A stretch of 64,000 nt of DNA. It comes from Rhizobium sophorae. Its GTDB lineage: Bacteria; Pseudomonadota; Alphaproteobacteria; Rhizobiales; Rhizobiaceae. A program made the position numbers and the translations under genes. This document shows, one piece after another, positions 6,460-17,386 of the stretch. Within the stretch, counting starts at the first letter, position 1. Each line of letters begins with the position of its first letter. The DNA lies in NCBI RefSeq assembly GCF_013087515.1, contig NZ_JABFCN010000019.1, positions 62,001 through 126,000 on the forward strand, given 5' to 3'. Under the pieces are notes generated by a model. It was not told the DNA's origin. It made no database searches and saw only the letters and a list, made by a program, of their open reading frames with translations.

Positions 6460-8814
6460 ATGGCAGGCAGAGGCAGATCAGGCGACAGAATAGAACCCTC
6501 CTTCAGCGGCCGCCCGGCACGCGACGATGACGAATTCTCGCTCGATGCCGACGATCGCATCGCCGGAGGCCGATCTCAGCGCCGCGGCGGCTCGACCCCC
6601 CCGCCGAAGCGCGCCGCCCCCCGGCGGCGGCGCGAGCCGCGGGAGCGTGAAGGCGGCGGGTTTTTCGGCTTTATGCGCCGCATGGTCTACTGGTGCGTCG
6701 TGCTTTTCATCTGGGCCGGCATCGGCGTTGCCGGGCTCGTGGTCTATTATGGGTCGCGCATGCCGAGCGCCAGCACATGGGCGATCCCGGAGCGGCCGCC
6801 GAACGTCAAGATCACCGCCGTCGACGGCAGCGTCATCGCCAATCGCGGCGCCACCGGCGGCGAGGCGCTGTCGCTCGAAAACATGTCTCCCTATATTCCG
6901 GAAGCCGTCATCGCCATCGAGGATCGGCGTTTCTATTCGCATTTCGGCGTCGATCCGCTCGGCCTCGGCCGGGCGATCGTGACCAATCTCGCGGCTGGCC
7001 ACATGGTCCAGGGTGGCTCGACGCTGACGCAGCAGCTTGCCAAGAACCTCTTCCTCTCCCCAGAGAGAACGCTGGAACGCAAGGTGCAGGAGGTGCTGCT
7101 CTCGCTCTGGCTGGAGCAGAAATATACCAAGGACCAGATCCTTGCCATGTATCTCAACCGGGTGTTCTTCGGATCGAACGCCTATGGCGTCGAGGCAGCC
7201 TCACGCCGCTACTTCAACAAATCGGCGCGTGACGTAAACCTTGGCGAGGCCGCGGTACTGGCCGGCCTGCTCAAGGCGCCGTCGCGGCTCTCACCAGCCC
7301 GCGATGCGGAAGCTGCGAATGCACGCGCCCAGCTCGTGCTCGCGGCGATGCGCGAACAGGGCTTCATCACCGATTCCGAGGTCAAGACGGCGATGTCGCA
7401 GACCCCGGCTTCGGCCAAGAGCTACTGGTCCGGCGCCGGGCACTATGTCGCCGACATGGTGATGGACGAGCTGCCGGGGCTGATCGGCGACGTCAAGGAA
7501 GACGTCATCGTCGATACGACCATCGACAAGTCGCTGGAAAAGAAGGCCGAGCAATCGTTGGTCGACGTACTCGACAAGGAGGGCGGCAAGCTCGACGCCT
7601 CGCAGGCGGCCCTCGTCTCGATCGACGGCACCGGCGCGATCCGGGCGCTCGTCGGCGGCCGGGACTATGCGACGAGCCAGTTCAACCGCGCCGTCAAGGC
7701 CAAACGCCAGCCTGGTTCCTCGTTCAAGCCCTTCGTCTATGCTGCAGCACTCGAGAAGGGACTGACGCCCTATTCGGTGTTCAACGACGCGCCGATCCGG
7801 ATCGGCGACTGGACGCCCGAAAATTACGAGAAAAAATACAATGGCGAAGTGACGCTGGCGACCGCGCTTGCCAAGTCGCTGAACACAGTGGCCGCCCAGC
7901 TGGTGATGTATGACGGGCCGGATCAGGTGATCAAGCTTGCCCACCGGCTCGGCATCGAAAGCGAGCTGCAGCCGAACGCTTCGATCGCGCTCGGCACGTC
8001 CGAGGTGTCGCTGATGGAACTCACCGCCTCCTATGCCGCCTTCATGAACGGCGGCTACAAGGCGACGCCGCACGTCATCCGCCGGGTGACGACGGCCGAG
8101 GGCAAGGTTCTCTACGAAAATACCTATGACAGCCCGCCTCGTGTTCTCTCGGAGCAGATCGCCGCCCAGATGGATGCGATGATGATGGGCGTCATCGACA
8201 ACGGCACCGGCAAGAGCGCCAAGATCCCCGGCTGGCAGGCGGCGGGAAAGACCGGCACGACGCAGAATTCGCGCGACGCGCTCTTCGTCGGCTTCACCAG
8301 CAACCTGACCACCGGGGTCTGGTTCGGCAATGACGACGGCAAGCCGATGAAAAAGGTGACCGGCGGCGGCTTGCCCGCCAAGGCCTGGAAGGAATTCATG
8401 ATCGCCGCCCACAAGGGTCTTTCGCCGGCACCGCTCTTCGGCAACGGCCAGTTGATCGCCGATCCGAACAATGGTCAGCCGATGGCTGAGGCCGCCCCTG
8501 GTAATGGACAAACGGGCGGTGGGCAGTTGGGCAGCGGGCAGCCGATGACGGCCGAGGCGCCGCCTTCGACGATCGGCGGCATCATTTCCGGCGTCTTCGG
8601 CGGCAGCGACAATGCAAATCGTTATCCGCAAGCGCCTGTCCGGCGGCAGGCGGCAAGCTCCGGCAATGGCCCGGTTCCGCCCGCAGACATTGCCGAAGGC
8701 GGCGGTTCGGGCTATCAGGGCGTGGTGCCACCTGGGGATGTCGGAGGGGCGCAGACAACCTCTTCCGTCCAGCCGCGGCGCACGACGCTGCTCGATCTGA
8801 TCATGGGCCAGTGA
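6460..8814 (+). CDS. Class A penicillin-binding protein (PBP1A type)
   Basis: A bifunctional peptidoglycan synthase of about 784 residues. A basic, proline-rich cytoplasmic tail precedes one membrane helix (about 75-97). The glycosyltransferase (GT51) domain has EDRRFYSHFG (catalytic Glu about 154) and GGSTLTQQLAKNL. The transpeptidase domain has SSFK (Ser about 420), SLN (about 473) and KTGTTQ (about 597). The Gly/Pro-rich C-terminus ends in a conserved-looking QPRRTTLLDLIMGQ. Neither the ATG at 6460 nor the one at 6439 has a good ribosome site; I prefer 6460 because the extra seven residues look non-conserved. The gene stands alone, with a CtrA-like site upstream. Confidence 0.93.
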   Translation: MAGRGRSGDRIEPSFSGRPARDDDEFSLDADDRIAGGRSQRRGGSTPPPKRAAPRRRREPREREGGGFFGFMRRMVYWCVVLFIWAGIGVAGLVVYYGSRMPSASTWAIPERPPNVKITAVDGSVIANRGATGGEALSLENMSPYIPEAVIAIEDRRFYSHFGVDPLGLGRAIVTNLAAGHMVQGGSTLTQQLAKNLFLSPERTLERKVQEVLLSLWLEQKYTKDQILAMYLNRVFFGSNAYGVEAASRRYFNKSARDVNLGEAAVLAGLLKAPSRLSPARDAEAANARAQLVLAAMREQGFITDSEVKTAMSQTPASAKSYWSGAGHYVADMVMDELPGLIGDVKEDVIVDTTIDKSLEKKAEQSLVDVLDKEGGKLDASQAALVSIDGTGAIRALVGGRDYATSQFNRAVKAKRQPGSSFKPFVYAAALEKGLTPYSVFNDAPIRIGDWTPENYEKKYNGEVTLATALAKSLNTVAAQLVMYDGPDQVIKLAHRLGIESELQPNASIALGTSEVSLMELTASYAAFMNGGYKATPHVIRRVTTAEGKVLYENTYDSPPRVLSEQIAAQMDAMMMGVIDNGTGKSAKIPGWQAAGKTGTTQNSRDALFVGFTSNLTTGVWFGNDDGKPMKKVTGGGLPAKAWKEFMIAAHKGLSPAPLFGNGQLIADPNNGQPMAEAAPGNGQTGGGQLGSGQPMTAEAPPSTIGGIISGVFGGSDNANRYPQAPVRRQAASSGNGPVPPADIAEGGGSGYQGVVPPGDVGGAQTTSSVQPRRTTLLDLIMGQ

Positions 8815-8846
8815 GATCTTTGCTGCATGTCCGACACAAGCCCGAT

Positions 8847-8956
8847 GCTCTAAAGCGCATCGCGATCTTTCGGAGTCGCGCCTCGCGCTTCAGGTCTTCG
8901 TTTTACCTATGTCGTTGTCGCAAAACGGCTGCGCAGTTTTGCGCGACATGCTCTAA
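8847..8956. repeat. Family B palindromic repeat
   Basis: The core at 8909-8949 pairs ATGTCG with CGACAT and CGCAAAAC with GTTTTGCG, leaving the TTGT bulge that is shared with copies at 22811, 23388 and 49995. A less regular flank begins at 8847. It lies between the PBP gene and dnaK. The remainder of the gap 8815-9198 holds the dnaK promoter. Confidence 0.75.
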
Positions 8957-9055
8957 AAATCGGCCGCATTCCGGACATGGGGCGACCTCTTTCCCGGCGA
9001 CTGTAAAAATTGAATGCAACACATTCGTTTTGCTGGATTCCGGGCCATTTCTCGC

Positions 9056-9084
9056 CTTGCAGTCCAGAAAACCGCTCCTTATAT
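9056..9084 (+). promoter_or_regulatory. Heat-shock (RpoH-type) promoter of dnaK
   Basis: CTTGCAG (9056-9062) and CCTTATAT (9077-9084) are 14 bases apart. This fits the rhizobial RpoH pattern of CTTGAAA-like and CC-TATAT-like boxes. It lies about 115 bases before the dnaK ATG, the expected place for the heat-inducible start. Confidence 0.5.
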
Positions 9085-9198
9085 ACGCCGCATCACCGCA
9101 ATCACGATTGCGTAATCTTAAGTAGACCCATCCCGTAAGGGGCTGTCAGGGAAATGCCTTCTCGGGGTTCCGACAGCTTGCTTCAAGGAGAGAATGAC

Positions 9199-11115
<1,917 letters not shown>

Positions 11116-11148
11116 TCCGCGACGGCGTGGTTATGCTTCAACATCTGA

Positions 11149-11187
11149 TCCGGCTGCTCACCATGGCAGCCGGAAATCCATTTCCGG
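11149..11187 (+). other. Mutually exclusive hairpins between dnaK and dnaJ
   Basis: TCCGGCTGC (11149-11157) can pair with GCAGCCGGA (11166-11174), and CCGGAAA (11170-11176) can pair with TTTCCGG (11181-11187). The two stems share the bases 11170-11174, so only one can form at a time. The second stem covers part of the GGGG stretch that is the nearest thing to a ribosome site for dnaJ. Neither stem is followed by a T run. Confidence 0.5.
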
Positions 11188-11200
11188 GGTTTAATCCTTA

Positions 11201-12328
11201 ATGGCAAAAGCGGACTTTTACGAAACTCTGGGTGTAGCCAAGTCGGCGGACGAGAAAGAGCTGAAGAGCGCCTTTCGCAAACTGGCGATGAAATACCATC
11301 CGGACAAGAACCCGGATGACAAGGACGCCGAACGGAAGTTCAAGGAAATCAACGAAGCCTACGAGATGCTCAAGGACCCGCAGAAGCGGGCGGCCTATGA
11401 CCGGTATGGTCATGCGGCCTTCGAGCATGGCGGCATGGGCGGCGGCGCTGGCGGATTTGCCGGCGGCGGTTTCTCCGACATTTTCGAGGACATCTTCGGC
11501 GAGATGATGGGTGGAGGGCGCGCGCGCCAGCGCTCGTCAGGCGGCCGCGAGCGCGGCGCCGATCTTCGCTACAACATGGAAATAACGCTGGAAGAGTCTT
11601 TCTCCGGCAAGACGGCGCAGATCCGGGTTCCAACGTCGATCACCTGCGACGTCTGTTCGGGCTCGGGCGCCAAGCCCGGCACGCAGCCGAAGAACTGTGG
11701 CACCTGCCAGGGAACGGGGCGCGTGCGCGCGGCACAGGGCTTCTTCTCGATCGAGCGGACCTGCCCGACCTGCCATGGCCGCGGCCAGATCATTCCCGAT
11801 CCCTGCCCGAAGTGCCATGGCCAGGGTCGGGTGACGGAAGAGCGTTCGCTCTCGGTCAATATTCCCGCCGGCATCGAGGACGGCACCCGCATCCGGCTGC
11901 AGGGCGAAGGCGAGGCCGGCGCCCGCGGCGGACCGGCAGGCGACCTCTATATCTTCCTGTCCGTCAAACCGCATGAATTCTACCAGCGCGACGGAGCCGA
12001 TCTCTATTGCGCCGTTCCGATCTCGATGACGACGGCCGCGCTCGGCGGAACCTTCGACGTGGCGACGCTCGACGGCACCAAGTCGCGCGTCACCGTGCCC
12101 GAGGGCACCCAGGTCGGCAAACAGTTCCGCCTCAAGGGCAAGGGCATGCCGGTGCTGCGTTCGGTGCAGACGGGCGACCTCTACATCCAGATCCAGATCG
12201 AGACGCCGCAAAAGCTCACCAAGCGCCAACGGGAACTGCTTCAGGAATTCGAGCAGCTTTCCTCCAAGGAGAACAATCCCGAATCGACGGGCTTCTTTGC
12301 CCGCATGAAGGAATTCTTCGAAGGCTGA
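11201..12328 (+). CDS. dnaJ: Chaperone DnaJ (Hsp40)
   Basis: A type I DnaJ of 375 residues, co-chaperone stimulating the DnaK ATPase. The J domain (about 1-70) contains the HPD tripeptide in [12 protein letters not shown] Gly/Phe-rich linker (about 75-110) follows, then four CxxCxGxG zinc repeats ([32 protein letters not shown]) between about 145 and 215 and the beta-rich substrate domains. It lies 85 bases behind dnaK, as usual. The ATG at 11201 has only a weak GGGG ribosome site about 11 bases upstream, so translation may depend on the alternative leader structures. Confidence 0.98.
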   Translation: MAKADFYETLGVAKSADEKELKSAFRKLAMKYHPDKNPDDKDAERKFKEINEAYEMLKDPQKRAAYDRYGHAAFEHGGMGGGAGGFAGGGFSDIFEDIFGEMMGGGRARQRSSGGRERGADLRYNMEITLEESFSGKTAQIRVPTSITCDVCSGSGAKPGTQPKNCGTCQGTGRVRAAQGFFSIERTCPTCHGRGQIIPDPCPKCHGQGRVTEERSLSVNIPAGIEDGTRIRLQGEGEAGARGGPAGDLYIFLSVKPHEFYQRDGADLYCAVPISMTTAALGGTFDVATLDGTKSRVTVPEGTQVGKQFRLKGKGMPVLRSVQTGDLYIQIQIETPQKLTKRQRELLQEFEQLSSKENNPESTGFFARMKEFFEG

Positions 12329-12353
12329 GCTGTGATCGACATGCCCATTACGA

Positions 12354-12386
12354 AAAGCCGGGGACGGAAGCGTCTCCGGCTTTTTT
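12354..12386 (+). terminator. Rho-independent terminator of dnaK-dnaJ
   Basis: AAAAGCCGG and the complementary CCGGCTTTTTT frame a stem extended by GGACG/CGTC-like pairing and a T6 run, 26 bases after the dnaJ stop. The rest of the gap to 12651 contains only a family A repeat. Confidence 0.85.
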
Positions 12387-12536
12387 GTTGCGCGAGTCCC
12401 AATTTGCGACATTCACCGTCCACGCCGGCGAATCTGTCCCGGATCGATACGGCGGCGGACGGGACGACGACTTGCGTTAACGCAGCCAGATGATGCCGCT
12501 TGCAAGTTTTCCAAATGAATTCAGTCTCTGCCGTCA

Positions 12537-12619
12537 GTGCATGACCCCGAGAATCGGAATCGATTTTCGGGGTCATGCACCACATCAAAGTGATAGAGCG
12601 TCCTTAGCGCGGCGCTCTA
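12537..12619. repeat. Family A two-hairpin repeat, shortened second module
   Basis: The first hairpin (12537-12580) pairs GTGCATGACCCCGA with the matching TCGGGGTCATGCAC. The second (12594-12619) pairs TAGAGCG with CGCTCTA and keeps TCCTT, but the inner stem seen in other copies has been deleted. Both arms of the first hairpin differ from the copy at 343 while pairing is kept. Confidence 0.75.
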
Positions 12620-12651
12620 GCGAGGGACAACCAAACCCAAGGGTATCGACC

Positions 12652-12852
12652 ATGGCGCCAGCCTTTTCCTCTCAGTCCGAAGACGTCGACGTTCTCGCCG
12701 GCGCCATCTACACATGGTGCGCCGAGCGCAACATCAAGCTTCGCAGCCAGCAAGGCCTTTCCATCGCCAGCATCGCGATCGACCTCTATCATGCCGGCCA
12801 CCAGACGCAGGACGATCTGCTGATGGCGCTGCACGAATGCGAGATTCACTGA
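12652..12852 (+). CDS. Small conserved-looking hypothetical protein (66 aa)
   Basis: A 66-residue soluble, mostly helical protein, with segments VLAGAIYTWCAERNIKLRSQ and SIAIDLYHAGHQTQDDLLMA. I do not recognise the family. The ATG at 12652 was chosen because upstream codons run through the intergenic repeat. It contains three His and two Cys residues but no obvious metal motif. The convergent neighbour encodes an XRE regulator. Confidence 0.6.
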   Translation: MAPAFSSQSEDVDVLAGAIYTWCAERNIKLRSQQGLSIASIAIDLYHAGHQTQDDLLMALHECEIH

Positions 12853-13011
12853 AGCGTGCGGCATCAAACCTCAATCAGGCGGTCTGCTTCCGGTCTTTGT
12901 TCTGATGCAGGTCATCCCCCAATATTGCTGCACACCCGCAGGTGTCCCGGAAGCCATCCAGACCTTGAATAGGTCGTGCTTTCCGTGGGAACCGTGATTG
13001 CTGCGGTGGAA

Positions 13012-13377
13012 TCAGGCGGTGGTTTCGGCCGTTTCGCCCATCATGAGGGTGACGATGGTCTTGACCGCTTCCTTGCCTGCCGGTGAGTTCAGCTTGTCGT
13101 AGCTCAGCGCAAGCGCATAAGCGTCGGGGCTGAGTTCGACACGGCTGCCGAATGGCGACATGCCGGCACCCTCGAAGAGAGCGGAGATGTCGACGTCGAG
13201 AAAAACCGCGATCTGATGCAGCTTGCTGGCGGAAACGCGGTTCGCCCCCTTCTCGTATTTCTGGATCTGCTGGAAAGTCAGTCCGAGTGCTTCGCCAAGC
13301 TCGAGCTGGGAAACACGGCGAAGGGCGCGAAACTGTCTGACGTTGCGACCGACGATAATATCAACCGGATCTGGCAC
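13012..13377 (-). CDS. XRE-family helix-turn-helix regulator
   Basis: A 121-residue DNA-binding protein. Residues 5-65 form a Cro/cI-type helix-turn-helix with the signature SQLELGEALGLTFQQIQKYE and KGANRVSASKLHQIA, the same core found in rhizobial PraR/PhrR-like regulators. The C-terminal half is helical and lacks a known ligand domain. A perfect palindrome, AAACGG-T-CCGTTT, lies 21 bases before the start codon and suggests autoregulation. Target genes are unknown. Confidence 0.85.
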   Translation of the reverse strand: MPDPVDIIVGRNVRQFRALRRVSQLELGEALGLTFQQIQKYEKGANRVSASKLHQIAVFLDVDISALFEGAGMSPFGSRVELSPDAYALALSYDKLNSPAGKEAVKTIVTLMMGETAETTA

Positions 13378-13397
13378 TTCATCACTCTCTTATACAT

Positions 13398-13410
13398 AAA
13401 CGGTCCGTTT
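13398..13410. promoter_or_regulatory. Palindrome before the XRE regulator gene, likely operator
   Basis: AAACGG-T-CCGTTT is a perfect 6-bp dyad around a single base, set 21-33 bases before the XRE gene ATG and overlapping an AT-rich TATAC stretch. XRE regulators commonly bind such dyads in their own promoter. The rest of the gap between this gene and recF (to 13757) shows no further gene. Confidence 0.4.
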
Positions 13411-13757
13411 ACCATATCGTTTGCATCGGATAACTCAACCCTACAGTTGCAAAATTCAACCAACTTTTTTTGGGCTTTACGTAACGTCAGTAGCCTTAGA
13501 GGATGGCGGCAAACCCTGAATATCCGGAGCTGGAAGACATTGGCAATGACTGTCGGCGGGATCGGTTTGGCGATGTCAGGCCATCTCCGATGGCTGTACT
13601 TTTAACCGAATTTCGAAAGTCCATGGCTGTGGCGCCAGCCGCCGCGTCCGGACGTTCGGCAGCAGCGGCGGTACACGATCCGCGGCCAAAAAGCTGCCAG
13701 CCTTGCCATCAGCGCCGCTTGGGCTTAGCTGTCACGCTTTACGATTCCGGACATTCG

Positions 13758-14882
13758 ATGCCGCACAAGGTTTCTCTTTCCCGTCTGAAGCTGACAGACT
13801 TCCGCAACTATGCGGCGGCGGCCCTTGCCCTTGACGGTCGGCATGCCGTGCTGACGGGAGACAACGGCGCCGGCAAGACCAATCTCATGGAGGCAGTCTC
13901 GCTGCTTTCGCCTGGCCGCGGTCTGCGCCGCGCGGCTTATGGCGACATTACCCGCGTCGGCGCGGCCGGCGGCTTTTCGATCTTCGCCGCGCTCGACGGC
14001 ATGGAGGGCGACGTCGAGATCGGCACCGGCATCGAAACGGGCGAGGAGACCACCGCCCGCAGGCTGCGCATCAATGGCACGACGGCAAAGACTGCCGACG
14101 AACTGACCGACCATCTGCGCCTTCTCTGGCTGACACCGGCGATGGACGGGCTCTTTACCGGCGCCTCTTCCGACCGGCGCCGCTTTCTCGACCGGCTGGT
14201 GCTGTCGCTCGATCCCGCCCATGGCCGCCGCGCCAGCGATTTCGAGCGCGCCATGCGCAGCCGCAACAAATTGCTGGATGAAGGGCGCTTCGATCCCTCC
14301 TGGCTTGCCGGTATCGAGGAGCAGATGGCAAGCCTCGGCATCGCCATGGCGCTCGCCCGGCAGGAGATGCTCGGCCTGCTGACCCGGCTGATCGAGGAAA
14401 CCCGCGAAACGTCGCCCTTCCCTTCGGCATCGCTGCAGCTCTCGGGCTTCATCGACGGTCAGTTCTCGCGCCCCTCGGTCGATCTCGAGGACGACTACGC
14501 GGCGATGCTGGCGGAGAGCCGCTACCGCGATGCCGGCGCAGGGCGCACGCTTGAGGGGCCGCACCGGGCCGATCTCATCGTGCATCACCGCGAAAAGGCG
14601 ATGGAGGCGGAGCGTTGCTCCACCGGCGAGCAGAAAGCACTGCTTGTCGGCCTGGTGCTTGCGCATGCGCGGCTCGTCGGCAATCTCACCGGCCATGCGC
14701 CGATCCTGCTGCTCGACGAGATCGCGGCCCATCTCGACGAGGGCCGCCGCGCCGCGCTATTCGACCTCATCGACGGGCTGGGCGGCCAGGCCTTCATGAC
14801 CGGAACGGATCGCGCGATGTTTTCGGCACTCGGCGACAGGGCACAGTTTTTCACGGTGGCCGACGGAAGGGTGTTCGAATGA
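13758..14882 (+). CDS. recF: DNA replication and repair protein RecF
   Basis: A 374-residue SMC-like ATPase that loads RecA at gaps together with RecO and RecR (recR is at 29119). Walker A GDNGAGKT is at 34-41, the ABC-like signature STGEQKALL near 290 and Walker B ILLLDEIAAHLD near 320. The chosen ATG (13758) is followed by the conserved SLSRLKLTDFRNY; longer in-frame starts give non-conserved sequence. The stop TGA overlaps the ATG of moeB (ATGA), so the two are probably translationally coupled. As in several rhizobia, dnaN is not adjacent. Confidence 0.97.
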   Translation: MPHKVSLSRLKLTDFRNYAAAALALDGRHAVLTGDNGAGKTNLMEAVSLLSPGRGLRRAAYGDITRVGAAGGFSIFAALDGMEGDVEIGTGIETGEETTARRLRINGTTAKTADELTDHLRLLWLTPAMDGLFTGASSDRRRFLDRLVLSLDPAHGRRASDFERAMRSRNKLLDEGRFDPSWLAGIEEQMASLGIAMALARQEMLGLLTRLIEETRETSPFPSASLQLSGFIDGQFSRPSVDLEDDYAAMLAESRYRDAGAGRTLEGPHRADLIVHHREKAMEAERCSTGEQKALLVGLVLAHARLVGNLTGHAPILLLDEIAAHLDEGRRAALFDLIDGLGGQAFMTGTDRAMFSALGDRAQFFTVADGRVFE

Positions 14883-15703
14883 CGGAGGCGGCTTTTCCCG
14901 GCGTTGGGCGTCATGATAACATCGGAGCCATGGAACCGCTCAGCCCGGAAGAAATCGCGCGCTATCACCGCCACATCCTGCTGCCCGAGATTGGCGGCGC
15001 CGGCCAGCAGAAACTGAAAGCCGCCCGCGTGCTGGTGATCGGTGCCGGCGGCCTCGGTGCACCGGTCCTGCAATATCTGGCCGCAGCCGGTGTCGGCACG
15101 CTCGGTATCGTCGACGACGACCGGGTGTCGCTGTCGAACCTGCAGCGCCAGGTGATCCATGATTCCGGCACGATCGGCGAATGGAAGACGGAGAGCGCCG
15201 CCTTCGCCATTGCCAGGCTCAATCCGCATGTCCGACTGATCCGCTTCGAGGAACGCTTCTCCCCGGAGGCCGCCCGCCGTCAGCTCTCGGGCTTCGATCT
15301 GCTGATCGACGGCTCCGACAATTTCGACACCCGTTATGCCGCAGCCGATGCGGCTGATGAAGCGCGCATTCCGCTCGTCACCGGCGCCGTCGGGCGCTTC
15401 GACGGCTCGCTGACGGTTCTCAAGCCCTATGAAACGGCTGAGGACGGAACGCCCAACCCTAGATATCGTGACCTGTTTCCGGAAGCGCCGCCGGCCGGAT
15501 TGATTCCCGCATGCGCCGAGGCCGGCATCATCGGCGCGCTGACCGGCGTCATCGGCACGATGATGGCGATGGAGGCGATCAAGCTCGTCACCGGCACCGG
15601 CGAACCGCTGGTCGGACGGTTGCTGCTCTACGACGCGCTCTCGGCCCGCTTCGACACCATCCGCTACAAACGACGCCGCACAACACAGAGACAGGCGGGA
15701 TGA
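14879..15703 (+). CDS. moeB: MoeB/ThiF-family sulfur-carrier adenylyltransferase
   Basis: A 274-residue E1-like enzyme that adenylates the C-terminus of a sulfur-carrier protein (MoaD and/or ThiS). The ATP-binding region reads VIGAGGLGAPVLQYLAAAG, followed by DDDRVSLSNLQRQ. The active-site cysteine is probably in IPACAEAG. Unlike E. coli MoeB it lacks both CxxC zinc pairs. The ATG at 14879 overlaps the recF stop and has GGAAGG eight bases upstream; the ATG at 14930 (257 aa) is an alternative closer to the conserved start but with a poorly placed ribosome site. It overlaps the next gene by ATGA. Confidence 0.88.
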   Translation: MTEAAFPGVGRHDNIGAMEPLSPEEIARYHRHILLPEIGGAGQQKLKAARVLVIGAGGLGAPVLQYLAAAGVGTLGIVDDDRVSLSNLQRQVIHDSGTIGEWKTESAAFAIARLNPHVRLIRFEERFSPEAARRQLSGFDLLIDGSDNFDTRYAAADAADEARIPLVTGAVGRFDGSLTVLKPYETAEDGTPNPRYRDLFPEAPPAGLIPACAEAGIIGALTGVIGTMMAMEAIKLVTGTGEPLVGRLLLYDALSARFDTIRYKRRRTTQRQAG

Positions 15704-16188
15704 GGATCGTTCCGCTTGATCAGACTTTCACGCGCTGGGATGAACTGCTGGCACTCATCCTTTCCGCCTTCGCCTCCATGAACGGCCGGATCGACCCGCC
15801 ATCTTCGGCGCTCAAGCTGACGACGGCATCACTGGCCGAGAAGGCCGGGACCGAGATCGGCCACGTCGCCATCGACGGCGAAAAGCTGGTCGGTTGCCTC
15901 TTCCTGCGGCCGGAAGCCGATTGTCTCTACGTCGGCAAGCTCGCCGTTCTGCCTGAGGTGCAGGGCAAGGGCCTCGGCAAACGGCTGCTGACAATTGCCG
16001 AGGAGACCGCTGCGGCGCTCGACCTTCCCGCCTTGCGGCTGGAAACGCGCATCGAACTCACCGACAACCACGCCGTCTTTGCCGCCTGGGGATTTTCCAG
16101 AACCGCCGAAAAGGCCCATCCCGGCTTTGCCAGGACGACATTTGTCGAGATGCGCAAGGCTCTTGCGGCTCCGATCCACGTCACCTGA
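15700..16188 (+). CDS. GNAT-family N-acetyltransferase
   Basis: A 162-residue acetyl-CoA-dependent acetyltransferase. The acetyl-CoA loop is seen as LAVLPEVQGKGLGKRLLTIA (motif A, Q/RxxGxG/A), followed by the motif B strand and a WGF element. The ATG overlaps the moeB stop (ATGA), making recF-moeB-GNAT one coupled unit. The substrate is unknown. It converges with the next gene, leaving 11 bases between stop codons. Confidence 0.88.
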   Translation: MRIVPLDQTFTRWDELLALILSAFASMNGRIDPPSSALKLTTASLAEKAGTEIGHVAIDGEKLVGCLFLRPEADCLYVGKLAVLPEVQGKGLGKRLLTIAEETAAALDLPALRLETRIELTDNHAVFAAWGFSRTAEKAHPGFARTTFVEMRKALAAPIHVT

Positions 16189-16199
16189 TTTACAGAGCT

Positions 16200-17201
16200 T
16201 CAACGCCCCGGCAGTACCCGATTCGGCGGCCTGTGACCGTCGATGAAGGTGCGGATATTGATGATGACCTTGTCGCCCATGTCGATGCGCCCTTCGATCG
16301 TCGCCGAACTCATATGCGGCAGCAGCACGACCTTGCCCTCATTGGCGAGCTTGATGAGCTTCGGGTTGACCGCAGGCTCGTTTTCGAAGACGTCGAGGCC
16401 GGCGCCGGCAATCCGGCTCTCCCTCAGGCATTTGATCAGCGCAGCTTCGTCGACCACATCGCCGCGCGCGGTGTTGACAAGATAGGCCGTCGGCTGCAGC
16501 AGTGCCAGACGACGGGCCGAGATCAGGTGGAAGGTCGCCGGCGTCGACGGACAATTGACCGAAACGATGTCGACGCGGGCAAGCATCTGGTCGAGGCTTT
16601 CCCAATAGGTCGCCTCCAGCTCGTCCTCGACGGCCGGATTGACGCGCTTGCGGTTGTGGTAGTGGATCGACAGGCCGAAAGCCTTGGCGCGGCGGGCCAC
16701 CGCCGTGCCGATGCGGCCCATGCCGACGATTCCGATGCGTTTGCCGTGAATGCGCCGGCCGAGCATCCAGGTGGGAGACCAGCCTGCCCATTCGCCCGGC
16801 TTGTCGGTCAGTACGCGCGCACCTTCGCCGAGCCTTCTCGGAACTGCGAGAATCAGCGCCATGGTCATATCGGCGGTGTCTTCGGTCAGGACGTTCGGCG
16901 TGTTGGTGACGGTGATGCCCTTGCGCGCAGCCGCCTCGACGTCGATATGATCGGTGCCGTTGGAGAAGCTCGCAATCAGTTTCATCTGCGGCCCCGCCTG
17001 CTCGATCAGCGCTGCGTCGATGCGATCGGTGACGGTCGGCACAAGCACATCGGCGGTCTTGACCGCGGCGATCAGCTCGGGAACGGAACGCGGCGCGTCG
17101 TCGATGTTCAGCTCGGCGTCGAAGAGTTCGCGCATCCGGGTTTCGACGGCATCCGGCAGCTTGCGGGTGATGTAGACCTTCGGTTTTTTCTTCGCTGTCA
17201 T
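16200..17201 (-). CDS. D-2-hydroxyacid dehydrogenase (glyoxylate/hydroxypyruvate reductase type)
   Basis: A 333-residue NAD(P)-dependent enzyme of the D-isomer-specific 2-hydroxyacid dehydrogenase family. It shows the substrate-domain SNGTDHIDVEAA, the Rossmann motif GIVGMGRIGTAVARRA (about 155-170), the catalytic Arg in NTARGDVVDE, Glu in the DVFENEP region and His in LLPHMSS. By resemblance it reduces glyoxylate or hydroxypyruvate, but paralogs of this family are easily confused. The gene is monocistronic and divergent from the SH3 gene at 17387. Confidence 0.92.
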   Translation of the reverse strand: MTAKKKPKVYITRKLPDAVETRMRELFDAELNIDDAPRSVPELIAAVKTADVLVPTVTDRIDAALIEQAGPQMKLIASFSNGTDHIDVEAAARKGITVTNTPNVLTEDTADMTMALILAVPRRLGEGARVLTDKPGEWAGWSPTWMLGRRIHGKRIGIVGMGRIGTAVARRAKAFGLSIHYHNRKRVNPAVEDELEATYWESLDQMLARVDIVSVNCPSTPATFHLISARRLALLQPTAYLVNTARGDVVDEAALIKCLRESRIAGAGLDVFENEPAVNPKLIKLANEGKVVLLPHMSSATIEGRIDMGDKVIINIRTFIDGHRPPNRVLPGR

Positions 17202-17386
17202 GGCTGCCTGTGGTGCCTTGTTCAGAGGTCTTTAACCAAGAGGGGTGATAATTTTCCCATTCCGGGCATTTTCTACCAGACCCGCACGCGAAGACAAACA
17301 AAACTCGTGGTGCAGCCGGGGAATGTCAGAGCCCGGACCGCGAGCAGGCCGGGCCTGCCCGCGAATTCGAGCAAACGGAAACTTCC

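Noticed and set aside
8811..9125. 104-codon frame after the PBP gene
   Set aside because: It lies wholly in an intergenic repeat and the dnaK promoter region, with no ribosome site and a Cys/Arg-rich, non-protein-like composition.
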